The notes under the pieces are model-generated. The model was not told the DNA's origin. It saw only the letters and a list, made by a program, of their open reading frames with translations, and did no database searches. From contig OX328132.1 in assembly GCA_946811695.1 (NCBI GenBank), forward strand, positions 127,964,808-128,028,807: 64,000 nt of DNA, read 5' to 3'. Source of the stretch: Gonocerus acuteangulatus (taxonomy: Eukaryota; Arthropoda; Insecta; Hemiptera; Coreidae). Numbering within the stretch: position 1 is the stretch's first letter; each line of letters opens with the position of its first letter. Shown here one piece after another: positions 11,515 through 24,606 of the stretch. Both the position numbers and the translations under genes were made by a program.

Positions 11515-11613
11515 TAACCGCTTATGAGGTTGGCAATCCGGATGTGCCAACTAGATAATTTCACGTTTTAGATCCCGTAGATCACGAACCGTGGTTCAAA
11601 TTTTTATACGTAC

Positions 11614-11661
<48 letters not shown>

Positions 11662-13050
11662 ATATATATATACATACATACACGTGTGTGTGTCTATAAA
11701 AATCAGGCGTTTGTCTGTCTGTTTGTTTCTTATACAAATTCACACCGTTTGACCGATTTTGACTTTACTTGACACATAGGTAGGTCTTGATACGGGAAGT
11801 GTCATTGGCTAGGTCAAAGTCGTCTATCAGCTATCTGTCTGCCTGGTTGTTCCTTATACAAATTCACACCGTTTGACCAATTTTGACCAAACTTGGCACA
11901 CATATTATAAATTCAAGCCCATAAACAATCTTACCAATAATCGATACAATTTAAACAGCTGAAGGAATCGATAGAATACGGTCATATTCATTACCTCGAA
12001 TGACTTGTCAAGCTAGACAACGTGACGAGAGGACTTCCTCATAAGGTAGGATACGAATTTTTAATAAAATATTATTTGTTTATAAGTAAATTAATTTAGA
12101 GAACTGATAAGTGTTTATTCTTGTATAAAATATGAATTCGGGATTTACAAAAAAAAAAAAACATTCTTGCATAGGAAAGCCCCTGAAGAGGTGCGACACA
12201 ATGGCAAGAAACATGCAAAAATGGTCTGATTTTGATGAAATTTGGTACAAAAATATTTTGTCTCATTTGAATGGTCAAGTTATTTAACCAACAGGTTTTT
12301 GGAGCGAAATTCCCGCGAAAAAATCGTTTACGTTTTCGAGTTCATATGCTAGCAGGTACTCGTTTCATCTCCCTTAACTTAGGAAAACGAATGAAACCAT
12401 TTTTAAAGCGATATCTGTAACCGTTTACGAGAATAATTAATACAACAACTTTTCCTAATTTTCAGTTAGGGTAGTCAGAAAAGTTTGAGTTGAAACATGT
12501 TCCAGACGTTTGACATTCAACTTATCTAAGATATTTCAATTTTGGTTGCATTTGAAAATAAAAAAGTATTAGAGAAAAAATTATTGGTACACGTGATGAT
12601 GGTTTTAACAAAAAAGATTCTGAATGAATTTTCGATTAGGCGATGTCAATCCAAAAAACAAGTGCTTAAAACTTTAAATGTGTTTGTTTTGTTCTTTTGA
12701 TCGTTTTTTTTTTTTTTTGTTTTTTTTTTTTTTTGTAGTTTAGCTCACTTTTTAATTGTCTTTTTTTTTAAATTGCATTTATTTGTAGAATTAGTTTTAT
12801 GTTAGAATAAGACAAGAAAATTTGAAACGTTTTGATAATAGTGATTTCCTTGAGCGACCGTTGAGAAGGCGGGGATTAATTTTTCCAGCTAAGGATAAAC
12901 TGGCCATCAGCCACTTCTCTGGGGCTGTAAAAGTATTTCAAGAAAGGTCTAACCAAAATAATAACTGTTTCTATTTCATGCTTCCCAAATGCCACTTGTG
13001 ATATGAACGAAACCGCGCTAAGATGATGCAGTTCCTGCGAGTCGGACATT
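11515..13050 (+). mobile_element. Family G element with embedded family T fragment
   Basis: The left part has CTTATGAGGTTGGCAATCC and GTGGTTCAAATTTTTATAC, then (TA)n at 11619-11657. A minus-strand family T tail (two copies of ATACAAATTCACACCGTTTG) sits at 11710-11910. The G body resumes about 12180 and ends GAAACCGCGCTAAGATGATG..GAGTCGGACA at about 13050. The T fragment lies next to the (TA)n tract, where T and G copies also abut elsewhere. Confidence 0.6.
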
Positions 13051-14280
13051 TTTTCTCTAGCGGTTAAAAATGAAGTTAAAGATGGCAGGAATATGCAACT
13101 CTGTCAGGACATACCAAAAACAGTCTTTATATGAAAATAGCCGATTTATGAGATATTACGTTGTTTAAAACCACGAGCGATTAATGCACTTATTAAGGGG
13201 TACTAAGTATTACCGTGATACTACCTTGGGCCGTCAAAATCAAATTCATTTTCTTCAAATTATAAATAACAAATAAATCAATATTTTTCAATTTTTTAAA
13301 TCAAACGTTTTATATAGGATGTTAATGTCTAAAAAAAAAAAAAAAAAAAAAAAAAAATGTTTCAATACTTCGAAGAAAATAATGGCGGCGCTGTGTCTGA
13401 CAAAAGGAAACCCTCTTTTTTCCACGGGCGATAGTCTGCAGGCAGCAAATTTTAATCTAGAACGGAAAACTAAAATTATTTCGAAAGAAGAGTAAAGTAC
13501 GTAGGATTTTTAATATTATTTTTTGTCGAAAATGGTGAACAATTATTGATTTTCTATTAAAAACTCCGTCTAAAATCGGTCATAGAATCGTTATAATTCA
13601 AGGAATAGAAGAAAAAGCTACGTCCTATTCTTGGAAATATCATGAGAAAGCAACTGTTAAAATTTCAAGTTTGTCGGGCAAAGATTTATGACGCCAGGGT
13701 TTCGTCCGATTTGAAGAACATACTTTCCAGAAAACGACTTTAAAGTTTAATATTCTGAAATGTTCATTTCGTTCCTATTTATTTATTTATTTTCATACTT
13801 TCTTGTAACTAAGATAAAAAAAATGGGTTTTAATTTTGAAATGTATTAAAGGAGGACCAAAAATAACTTAACAATTAAAAAGGGTCTAATCGAAATTCGC
13901 TCCAAGTTCACTCGGCATTGGGCTTTCACTCGGAAAATCGTACTTTTCCCCATTTAAAAAACATTTCTTCACATAAACACTCTTGGATACCATTTTTGAA
14001 TAGTTAAGAAAGATTTTTTGCCCAATAAAATAACTGTAAAAAGAAAGTGACAAGGTAGTATTAGGCCTTAAGCCTAGATCAAAAATACAGGATATCAATG
14101 TAGTCAACTAGAAGGCATAATAATATTGATGGAATGATTGAGTCAAGAGATACAAAGTTGTGTAATAGATAACGAAGCATCAACTTGTAATCAAGAGTTT
14201 GATGGATTTTCTCATTAAATGTGCTCTAGCTAATGATAAGTGAGAGAAGCCATCAAACAATTATTCTATAACTGATTCGA
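13051..14280. other. AT-rich DNA, nothing recognised
   Basis: It contains an A-run at 13332-13358 and scattered short frames. No domain, repeat-family or RNA signature was recognised. A GGCGGCGCTGTGTCTGAC patch at 13385 is unassigned. Confidence 0.4.
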
Positions 14281-14329
14281 ATAAGATGAAGGGTGGACCG
14301 AGACGGAGAGAAAAATCTTGAAGGAAAAG

Positions 14330-14478
14330 CAGGGGGGGGGGGACATCTTCTACCCTTCTCACAATGACAAATGGGAACTCGTCCAGTTGCTGGCGTCAAG
14401 CATCAAGCAGGGGGGGACCATCTTCTACCCTTCTCGCAATGACAAATGGGAACTCGTCCAGTTACTGGCGTCAAGAGC
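14330..14478. repeat. Two-copy tandem duplication, about 73 bp
   Basis: Two near-identical units share GACAAATGGGAACTCGTCC and CTTCTACCCTTCTC. Each starts with a G-run and ends near GGCGTCAAG. The overlapping open frames across this duplication have no recognisable domain. Confidence 0.7.
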
Positions 14479-15290
14479 ATCAAGTAGGACAAGCATTTAA
14501 CCACATTCCATTAGAGGATTCAACAAACTCAACCATGTTGCTTCTGTTCGGGAGGAACGGAACAGTATTCAAGTCAGCCCCGCCCCGCAGAAGCTGTTTA
14601 AACACATCATATTCCTCATCAAGGCCAATATCCACGCAAATCGCGTATCCTTCCGTGGTTTATGACCTAAATGGGCTCTTAAGCCTAACCCAAAGTTCAA
14701 CGTAGGCACTCACGTCGGCCGCTGTCGGCTGTTGTCGGGAGAAATACGGGCGCAATGTAAAAGTGCAGCCTTACTTATATCACTTTGAAGAAGATCATAA
14801 AAAGGATTTGAACTCAACCATCTAGGTAAGTAAAAATAGGCTTTGTCATGTGCTGCTTTTAGACACATCATCGTATCACTAGAGGTGAGAGATGCGCTTG
14901 TTCTCCAAGAAGGTCAGTTGTCGCAACTTCTTATAATTTTCCAAGTAATAATTATTTTTCTTTTTTATTCAATATTCATTAAATATAAATTAAATCAAGA
15001 ATAATTTCATTTGTTAATAAGTTCCAAACCATAAACATGTTATTACTTTTATTTATCAGTTATTAGATGGTTTCCCCCTTCAATTTGCAATTACATAATT
15101 AAATTGAGCAATAATCTCAGTTATGAGAATACCGTTGGAAAGGTAATTCAATTTTACAACTTTTGTGACATTAAGCAGTTTGTAGAATGTTTTTTGGAAG
15201 AATAAGCAGTGATTATCGACAATTTTTGGCTAATTTCTTGTAAGCATTGAATGTACATTACATGTTCAGTTTTTCTTCCCCTACAGCTAA
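14479..15290. other. Unassigned DNA with a short dispersed repeat
   Basis: Bases 14703-14785 share AGGCACTCACGTCGGCCG, GGGAGAAATACGGG and GTGCAGCCTTA with 55016-55095, so this part is a dispersed repeat of about 80 bp. The remainder is AT-rich and unrecognised. Confidence 0.45.
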
Positions 15291-15734
15291 GAATTTGTAT
15301 TTATTTGTTTTATTGAGAAATACATCCTCCTACTAGAAGCAATAAAAAAATAACAAGAAATAAAAACAGACAAAAAGAACCGTTAAAAAAAAACAAATCA
15401 ATTATCGTTCATCAAACTTCTAAGATTTATGCATTTATTTCTCCGATTGACATGGCTTAATCAAAACTTTCTTCAGGACCATTTTTGTAGAGCATTTAGT
15501 AGTAAGCTTTTGAATGGTAACCTTCCGCTTACCAAGATTCTCAACCGTTTTTGAGATATTAATGAAAGTACACGAAATTCCCAAAACTTTTCATGTCTGC
15601 TAATAAAATATTTTATTCTAACCCTCCCTTATCTCCAAACGTAACCAAAATTTCAACATATTAGTTTTGATGAAATTCGAACATGCAGAAAATGTCTCAA
15701 CTGAAACCCATGATTCTAAGTACCCAAACCAAAA
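15291..15734 (-). mobile_element. Family G fragment
   Basis: In minus orientation it carries the G-family motifs ending in AACATATTAGTTTTGATGAAATTC and CATGATTCTAAGTACCCAAACC. It stops abruptly at AAAAAGTCCGACTCGCAGG of the next element at 15735. Confidence 0.6.
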
Positions 15735-16833
15735 AGTCCGACTCGCAGGAACTCCGTCATTACGTACATCTCGAAGAAATGGAATAGATTAGCATCACAA
15801 ATCACAGGAAACTGACACTGAAGTAGCCAACTTACACAGAAGCGGATAATTCTTTATCTGTATAAGTCAATATAATTATGTACTGAAACTGCTGAGAAGG
15901 CTCTATTCTAAACAACCAAAAATTCGTTGTCATTTTAAGTATCTTGTTTTACTAGCAAATTCGTTTTACTGTTATAATCAACTGTAAGTATGTGCTTCAT
16001 GGCGAATAAAATTCTATTCTGCCGTGGGTTAAATCTTTCTATAAAATAAGAAATAACGATAACTTCAGTTGGAGGCTATGAGGAAGGTTATATAGATAAG
16101 AGAATTCAAAAAAACTATGCATACGTCATCATGATTAGCCACAGCCATCTTGATTGCCACAGCCACTCCAAACTTATTACCAATACCTTTTACCGTTTCT
16201 TAGCTTATTTTACTACAGTACTAATTTTACTGATAAATGCAATTTAAAACAAAAAGTCCGACTCGCAGGAACTGCGTTATCTTAGCGCGGTTACGTACAT
16301 CTAGAAGAAATGAAATAAATTAGCATCACAAATCACAGGAAACTGAAAGTAGCCAACTTACACAGATGCGGACAATTCTTAATCTGTATAAGTCAATACA
16401 ATTATGTACTGAAAACGTACTTACTCTTCGAGTACAGCTGAGAAGGCTCTATTCTAAACAACCAAAAATTCGTTTTAATTTGAAGTATCTTGTTTTACTA
16501 GCAAATTCCTTTTACTGTTATAATCAACTGTAAATATGAGCTTCATGGCGAATAAAATTCCATTCTGTCGTGGTTTAAATCTTTCTATAAAATAAGAAAT
16601 AACGATAACTTCAGTTGGAGGCTATGAGGAAGTTTATATAGACCCACGTCAGAATGGAATTTTATTCGCCATGAAGCACATATTTACAGGTGATTATAAC
16701 AGTAAAACGAATTTGCTACGAAGTTGGCTACTGTCAGTTTCCTGTGATTTGTAATGCTAATCTATTCCATTTCTTCGAGATGTACGTAACCGCGCTAAGA
16801 TGACGCAGTTCCTGCGAGTCGGACTTTTTAAAA
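15735..16833. mobile_element. Family G termini arranged as long inverted repeats
   Basis: AAAAAGTCCGACTCGCAGG occurs at 15735 and again at 16253. The inverted end GCAGTTCCTGCGAGTCGGAC closes at about 16830. Bases 16640-16830 are largely the reverse complement of 16270-16600, giving a foldback structure of about 580 bp. The 15735-16250 unit duplicates the left arm. The sequence around GTTGGAGGCTATGAGGAAGG is shared in inverted form with 1616-1880. Confidence 0.6.
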
Positions 16834-16895
16834 TTCGTACATACAAAGATGAGTTTTGAGCTTCCTAGAGAGCGAACAGTCAAGCATATATATAA

Positions 16896-16937
<42 letters not shown>

Positions 16938-17078
16938 GTAAATATATGTATATATAGAAATTTGAACCACCTATATTTTCGTGATCTATGGGGTCTGATT
17001 GCTTCCGGATTGTGTCGTGAGGTCAACCTCATAAGCGGGTTCTCCCTATGGAGGTAGGGAGTAACCGCGGTAAAACGT
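16834..17078 (-). mobile_element. Family G terminal fragment
   Basis: Minus orientation. It contains an internal (TA)n around 16890-16960 and the terminal hairpin CGGGTTCTCCCTATGG..GGGAGTAACCGCGG ending about 17078. It is truncated internally by the preceding element. Confidence 0.6.
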
Positions 17079-17382
17079 TATTCAACAACTATTTTTCCAA
17101 TGTTCTCGAAAAAGGTTGAAGCTATCGCCTTAAAAACGGTTTAATTAGTTTTCCTAGGCCAAGAAGCCTATAAAACGAGTACTTCCAAGCATATGAAGTA
17201 AGTAGAACGATTTTTTTCGCGCGAGATTCGCTCCAAAAACCATGTTCCGGTTCGCGAATTCTGCTGGTTAACGAACTTGACCTTTCGAATTAGTCGAAAG
17301 ATTTTTGTAGCAAATTCCATCAAAATCGGACCATTATTGAGGCCAGGAAAGTTCGAACAGACATATATATATAAATAAATAT

Positions 17383-17443
<61 letters not shown>

Positions 17444-17500
17444 AATTTGAACCACCTTTATTTTCGTTCTCTAGGGGTTCTGAAACGTAAAAGTACAGAA
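17079..17500 (-). mobile_element. Family G internal fragment
   Basis: Minus orientation. AACGGTTTAATTAGTTTTCC, ATTCGCTCCAAAAACC and CCATCAAAATCGGACC precede the GCGAACAGA-type motif, the (TA)n tract (17385-17435) and GAACCACCTTTATTTTCG. Tyr/Ile frames across the TA tract are not genes. The following stretch to 17636 is unassigned. Confidence 0.6.
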
Positions 17501-17636
17501 GTAATAAATAACTTTCCACAAATGTATGTAAAACTAAAAGTCTGAAATCTTTCTTTGCTTCTTTGATTGAAGCCTCTCGGAGATCACAAAAGGTTCTAAC
17601 ACATTTAATGATTTAAGAACATTCTCACTGACGTAA

Positions 17637-17772
17637 TTAGCGCGGTTCCTCCCTCCCCCATAGGGAGGAACCCCGCTTATAAGGTTGATACAATGAAACA
17701 ATCCGGAAGTGCCGACTAGAAAATTTCGCGTTTCAGAACCCCTAGAGACCGAAAATAACGGTGGTTCAAATT

Positions 17773-17843
<71 letters not shown>

Positions 17844-18507
17844 CTGTTCGCTCATTTCTGGCTTCCCTGATGGTCCGATATTGATGAAATTTGGTACAAA
17901 AATCTGTCGTCCAATTGGAAAGGTCAAGTTCGTTAACCAGCAAAATCCGCCCACTGGAAGATGGCGTTTGGGGTGAAATTCGCGCAAAAAAAATCATAAC
18001 GGTTACGTTTTTTAGTTCATAAGCTTGTAAGTACTCTTTTTATAGGCTTCTTGGGCTAGAAAAACGAATGGAACCATTTTCAAGGCGATAGCTTTAACCA
18101 TTTTCAAGGCGATAGCTTTAACCATTTTCGAGAAAACTGAAAAAATAATTTTTGAATGCCGTTTTTGGTTTGGGTACTTAGAATCATGGGATTCAGTTGA
18201 AACATTTACTGCATGTTCTACTTTCATTAAAACTAATATGTTGAAATTTTGGTTGCGTTTGGAGTTAAGGAAGGGTTAGAATAAAATATTTTATTAACAG
18301 ACATAAAAAAGTTTTGGTAACTTTGTATACTTTCCTTAATATCTCGAAAAAGGTTGAGAATTTGGGAAACGGAAGAATGCCATTAGAAAGCTTACTAAAT
18401 GCTCTACAAAAACGTTTCTAATGAAAGTTTTGATTAGGCGATGTCAATCGGAGAAATAAGTGCTTAAAACTTTAAAGTAATTGATTTCGCTTATTCGAAC
18501 TGTTCTT
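17637..18507 (+). mobile_element. Family G element, 3' truncated
   Basis: It begins TAGCGCGGTTCCTCCC with the hairpin partner AGGGAGGAACC. A (TA)n tract at 17776-17840 lies between GGTGGTTCAAATTTG and TTTGTCTGTTCGCTC. It is cut off where the next G copy starts at 18508, giving a head-to-tail pair. Confidence 0.7.
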
Positions 18508-19776
<1,269 letters not shown>

Positions 19777-20228
19777 TGATTTGGATACTTAAAATTATGG
19801 GATTCAGTTGAAACATTTTCTGCATGTTTGAATTTCATCAACACTAATATGTTAAAATTTTGGTTACGTTTGGAGCTAAGGAAGGATTAGAATAAAATAT
19901 TTTATTAACAGACATGAAATGTTTTGGGAACTTCGTATACATTCCCTAATATCTCGAAGACGGTTAGGAATATTGGTAAACGGAGGGTTACCATGCGAAA
20001 GCTTACTAAATGTTCTACAAAAAAGATTCTGAAACAATTTTTGATTAGGCTATGTCAATCGGAGAAATAAGTGCTTAAACTTTGAAGTAATTGATTTCGT
20101 TTATTCGAATGGTTCATTTTGTTTGTTTTTATTCCTTGTTATTTTTTAATTGCTTAAAGTTGGATAATGTATTTGACAATAAAACAGATTAATTAAAATA
20201 AGAAAAACAATTCATTGTTAAAAATATA
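19777..20228 (+). mobile_element. Family G 3' half fragment
   Basis: It starts at the GATTTGGATACTTAAAATTATG position of the family body and continues through TATTTGACAATAAAAC and the AACAATTCATTGTTA motif. It then runs into the mariner-like segment at 20229. Confidence 0.6.
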
Positions 20229-20330
20229 TCAGGCTGTACCGTATGAAATGTCAGTTTTGGATTTGTCGATTTCCTTCAAATGTCTTGAAACTGTCGAGGC
20301 TCCTACTCCGAGTTCTTTGACATATTCCCT
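20229..20330 (-). pseudogene. Mariner-like transposase helix-turn-helix remnant
   Basis: The minus strand reads REYVKELGVGASTVSRHLKEI then DKSKTDISYGTA-stop. The pattern (..ELGV..STVSRHLKEIGK..) is the second helix-turn-helix of mariner transposases, which contacts the TIR. Only about 33 codons survive, and no DDD catalytic region was found nearby. A second copy is at 32436-32543 in the same repeat context, so the fragment was probably spread as part of family G. Confidence 0.65.
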
Positions 20331-21465
20331 AGTGTTCTTAATTGCTTATAGTAGTCAAATGTATTTGTCAATAAAACAGGATACGTATAATTAGAATCAA
20401 TATTTTGTTGGTTAGAATTCGAAGATGCCGTATGAATATCTAGATTACAGTACTGGTGTTGATTTCGTTCTTTAGAATTATTCTTGGTATTCCCTATTTT
20501 CATCTGTTACCCATAGTTTTTTATTGTTAGTAGGTTTTTCTTATTGATTATAGAATATAAATCTATTTGGCTATAAAACAGGATACGTAAAATTAGTGAC
20601 AATATTTCGGAGATTTCTGAGCGAAATACTTTTAAGATTTTCTACCACCACGAACGGCTTTTTTCCTCTATTTTTATCCACTAGATAGGCTTTATTTGGC
20701 ATATTATTCTATATATGTTTTATTTAGCAGGGGATTCTGATGAAATGTCGTGTTTTTGCTGTGGATTTTAAATACGATGTGTCTAAGATTGGATAACATT
20801 AGCGAGTCTACATAGTTAAGAACCGAAGACGGAGGATTACTTCTAGCTATGATTTAGTCTACATATGTATATTAAGTCCTAAATCCAAAAAATAAACTTC
20901 ACAACGGTTAGATACTACGAGCGAATATGGCGGTTCAATGCCCGTAGAAACAAGGGGGCCGCAGGAAATTTACCTGCTAAGAGTTAATCCTCAAGAGCTG
21001 TAAATATATCCCAGGTATCTGCCGACACAAATACAAAGCCTAGGCGGAGAACACCCCAAAAACTCAGATCCAAACATAGGTTATATACTAAATATTCATA
21101 AAGACTACTTAGTTGTAAACCGATTCATCAATTAGCAATCAATAGTTTTCAACAAAGGTTATATACTAAATATTGATAAAAAGTATTTAATTAGAAAAAA
21201 AACAATATTCCACAAGACTTGTTTTTGGTCCATTTGTGTCTACTCCATAGACTTAATTAGGTATATTATTCTATTGTAGTTGGGCAACTAAACTTTGTTT
21301 TATTTTGTTAAATAAAGGTTTTTTTCTTGACTTGTTATTCGTCAAGACTTTTATTTGTCCTTGTGTATTTACTAGATAGGTTTTATTCGGCATGTTATTC
21401 TATATAGGCTATATTAGGCAGGGTATTCTACTCAATCTTGTGTACTTCTTCTTGATCCTTCTGTA
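20331..21465. other. AT-rich decayed repeats
   Basis: It includes a segment (20340-20510) with AAATGTATTTGTCAATAAAAC and TGAATATCTAGATTACAGTA that recurs at 32570-33060 and 45440-45600. The rest, including 20930-21060 (GC-richer) and 21060-21460, has TAGGCTTTATTTGGCATATT-type repeats but no recognised gene. Confidence 0.45.
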
Positions 21466-21704
21466 CATGGGCGTATATAAAAACAATTTCGGGGGGGGCT
21501 GAGACCATTTCCAGGGTATGGAATACTAAATATTTAGAGCTTGGAATAGTTTTAGGCAACTAAAACGCTATTACACGTAAAATAAAATATGTTTTATGAA
21601 CTAAGTGATCTTATTTAATTTATTTTTAAGGGGTTTACGAGAAGTTTTTATCATCAATTCAAAATTTCGGGAGGGGTTGCAGCCCCCCCTCATATACGCC
21701 CATG
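21466..21704. mobile_element. Family M MITE, hAT-like, with 8-bp TSD
   Basis: The 239-bp element has inverted termini CATGGGCGTATATA / TATACGCCCATG. CTTCTGTA flanks it exactly on both sides (21458-21465 and 21705-21712), an 8-bp duplication as made by hAT transposases. It has internal G-rich and C-rich patches. It defines the family also seen at 2888, 28768 and 52455. Confidence 0.85.
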
Positions 21705-21904
21705 CTTCTGTATCCTCTATAAAGGCTTTATTAGGCATATTTTGTATTGATTTATAGAGCTTTGCTTTAGAATGAGAGCCAGATTCTGTAATTTCCGCTT
21801 CTGTGTAAAAGTTAGCTACTGTCGGTGTCCCTGACGCCTTAATATCACTTTTATTCGAGATGTTCGATAGGATTTTGACAATTTTCACGAGATATATATA
21901 AAAA
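21705..21904 (-). other. Short open segment interrupted by MITE
   Basis: A minus-strand frame (NISNKSDIKASGTPTVANFY.. onward) is open across this stretch and would continue past the MITE. I do not recognise the product. It is probably a decayed repeat-encoded frame. Confidence 0.3.
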
Positions 21905-22003
21905 AAATAAGTTTATTTCTTTTCTAAGCTTATCAAATGGCACTAGGGACATGAACGGAACCGCGCTAAGATGCTGCAGTTCCTGCGAGTCGGACTTTTT
22001 TTT
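21905..22003 (+). mobile_element. Family G right-end fragment
   Basis: It carries GGAACCGCGCTAAGATGCTG through GAGTCGGACTTTTT with the preceding GGCACTAGGGACATGAAC, as at other right ends. Confidence 0.65.
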
Positions 22004-22024
22004 ACTCTCTATATACCGTCTTAA

Positions 22025-22683
22025 TTCGGACTCGGAACTGGCGTCTCCTGGGTTACTGTAGATTCATCTTCATCAGTTGATTCATCATCTTCATTATCAT
22101 ACTTCTGAGAGGCTGCGAATCTCTTTCAGAACATCGCCGATTATTTCGGCTTAAGTAAAGTCACCGCATACTGCACCATCTTCAGGGCCGCCACATCTCA
22201 GAGCCGGGCCCGGGACCAGATCACGGGCCCCCTTCTCAAAGCCGGGCCCTCACTTCTCCAGACTGAAAATTCTAGTATTTTGCTATAGGACTTTGGACAT
22301 TATTAAAATTATTTTCATCTTGAGTTTTGAGCGAAATGAGAATAAAAGCCGACAACCGGTGCAGTAAAGGTCACTTTCGGTACTTGTAGTTTTATTACGA
22401 CTCCTAATGAAATATACTATTCTGAGACTGCTCTTGTTTTGTCGTTTATGTACATTAAAAAAAATATAGATCCCATTCCAATAAATATAGGCTACGCCCG
22501 TCTATATTTCTAAACCCCATTCTTTTTACAAGCTCATAACCTATACATTTTTTCCACTTAGCGAGGCCCGGCCCGGGCCCCCACGGCGACCGGGCCCGGG
22601 ACAACTGTACCCGGCTGTCCCCCACATGTGGCGGCCCTGACCATCTTCATCGACATTAATAAAATCTTCATAGATTAGTCTTA
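22025..22683 (-). pseudogene. Pogo/Tigger-like transposase C-terminal remnant
   Basis: With the hAT insertion (22183-22639) set aside, the minus strand reads LIYEDFINVDEDGAVCGDFT, one stop, AEIIGDVLKEIRSLSE. A frameshift and an acidic tail (YDNEDDESTDEDESTV) follow, then a stop. A VDxDxxxxG.LTDxEII.. segment followed by an acidic tail is typical of the C-termini of pogo/Tigger/jerky-type DDE transposases (from memory of the family). No upstream catalytic core was found. It is broken by a stop, a frameshift and a MITE. Confidence 0.55.
22183..22639. mobile_element. Non-autonomous hAT element with ACCATCTT duplication
   Basis: The 457-bp element has termini CAGGGCCGCCACAT / ATGTGGCGGCCCTG and an exact 8-bp duplication ACCATCTT (22175-22182 and 22640-22647). 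The CAGGG start and 8-bp duplication are hallmarks of hAT elements. The subterminal regions are very GC-rich (GCCGGGCCCGGG), unlike the surroundings. It interrupts a transposase-like frame. Confidence 0.9.
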
Positions 22684-22782
22684 AAAAGTCCGACTCGCAG
22701 GAACTGCATCATCTTAGCACGGTTCCTGTTCATATCCCTATTGTCATTTGAAAAGCTTAGAATAGAAACAGATAATATTTTT

Positions 22783-23362
22783 CCCATGAAGATGGATGAT
22801 AAGTAAAGATGGAACGGTGGGGATTCGACTAAAAAAACCTCAATAAGATTTTTGTTAAAAAATCTATATTTAGGACGTTTCGGCTACTCATTGGTAGCCT
22901 TCGTCAGCTAAAATGACAAGAAAAACAGAAATAAATACCGAAACAAAAAAAAAAAAAGGTGTGTTTTTAGACATATGTCAACCACACGGGTCATGGATGT
23001 CTCAGTTAGAAGACTCGAAAAAAAATTTTATAATTGAGATAAGTAACAGAACTATAAATACAATTAACTTATTATAAAAGAACAAGTTCGTCTTAAATTC
23101 TTAGAATGAGTAGAATGAAAATCAATAGAAACATAACAGAAAAAGAAGAAAAAAAGGCTATTTTACTGAAGTTTATATATGTAAATAGGTGCTAATGGTA
23201 ACATTAATTGATTTTACAAAAAATTAGAAACTACATACCAATGAAAACTATAGTAGCTAATAGTAACATTAATTAATTTTACAAAGAAATAAGATACTAC
23301 ATACCAATGGAAATGCCGGGAGGCAGAGGAAGACCAAGGTTGACAGTTTAGTAACCATTGTG
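22783..23362 (-). mobile_element. Insertion with hammerhead-like motif, Penelope-like candidate
   Basis: The flanks duplicate GATAATATTTT (22771-22781 and 23363-23373), and the uninterrupted copy near 63070 lacks this segment. The insert contains an A-run, a hammerhead-like core on the minus strand (22873-22907) and no clear open frame. Penelope-like retroelements are known to carry hammerhead motifs near their termini, so a truncated copy is plausible but unproven. Confidence 0.55.
22873..22907 (-). ncRNA. Hammerhead-ribozyme-like core
   Basis: On the minus strand, CTGACGA (22907-22901) is followed by a perfect 6-bp stem GGCTAC/GTAGCC with loop CAATGA, then GAAA (22881-22878) and CGTCC. This matches the CUGANGA, stem II, GAAA order of hammerheads. 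I could not place a convincing stem III with a UH cleavage site or a stem I partner, so self-cleavage is not shown. Confidence 0.4.
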
Positions 23363-24379
23363 GATAATATTTTCCTCGGCCTTTGTTCAAAGGGTTTATG
23401 GCTGGTCGGGTCCGCCAGACCCTAGAATCCTCTTCTACCGATACTTCATTTCATACGTTTCAAGGGATTGGAAAATATCAAAATTTTTCACATATTCCTG
23501 TGTTCATTTACTATAGTAATAATTCTACAAATAAAATCAATTAAAAAATAAAATAAAAAAAACCAACAGCATGAAGGCAACTGAAAATATTCAAAAGACG
23601 TCATCGAATCTCTTTCTCTTGGCAAGCTTTATTTCTAACAATGAATTGTTTTTCTTATTTTACCTAATCTGTTTTATTGTCAAATACATTACCCAACTAT
23701 AAGCAAATAAAATATAACAAGGAATAAAAACAGACAAAAAGAACCGTTCGAAAAAACGAAATCAATTACTTCAAAGTTTAAGCACTTATTCCTCCGATTG
23801 ACATCACCTAATAAAAAATTGTTTCAGAATCTTTTTTGTACAGAATTTATAAAGCTTTCAGATAATTTCTATCCACTTATCGCGATTTCCCAACCGTGTT
23901 CGAGATATTAATGAAATTATACGAAGTTCCCAAATCTTTTCATGTCTGTTCATAAAATATTTTATTCTAACCCTTCCTTAACTCCAAACGTAACCAAAAG
24001 TTTAACATGTTAGTTTTGATGAAATTCACACATGCATAAAATGTTTCAACTGAATCCCATGATTCTAAGTACCCAAAACAAAAACGATATTCAACAACTA
24101 TTTTTCCAATTTTCTCGAAAAAGGTTAAAGCTATCGCCTTGAAAATGGTTTCATTCGTTTTCCTTGGCCAAGAAGCCTATAAAACGAGTACTTACAAGAA
24201 TATGAACTCAAAAACGTAAGCGTTACGATTTTTGTTTGCGCGAATTTCGCCCCAAACGCCATCTTCCAGTGGGCGGATTTTGCTGGTTAACGAACTTGAC
24301 CTTTCAAATTGGACGACGGATTTTTTTACCAAATTTAATCAAAATCGGACCATTAGGGAAGCCAGAAATGAGCGAACAG

Positions 24380-24466
<87 letters not shown>

Positions 24467-24606
24467 CAAATTTGAACCACCGTTATTTTCGGTCTCTAGG
24501 GGTTCTGAAATGCGTAATTTTCTAGTCGGTACTTCCGGATCTTTTCATGAGATCAACCTTATAAGCGGGGTTCCTCCCTGTGAAGGGAGGGAGGAACCGC
24601 GCTAAA

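Larger units (their letters stand above)
22684..24606 (-). mobile_element. Family G element, minus strand, with nested insertion
   Basis: It begins with AAAAGTCCGACTCGCAGG and ends with CTGTGAAGGGAGGGAGGAACCGCGCTA, the reverse of the plus-strand copies. Internal (TA)n at 24383-24470 sits between the GCGAACAGACAAA motif and TTTGAACCACCG. A 580-bp element is inserted at 22783-23362. Without it the copy would be about 1.33 kb, matching 18508-19776. Confidence 0.75.
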
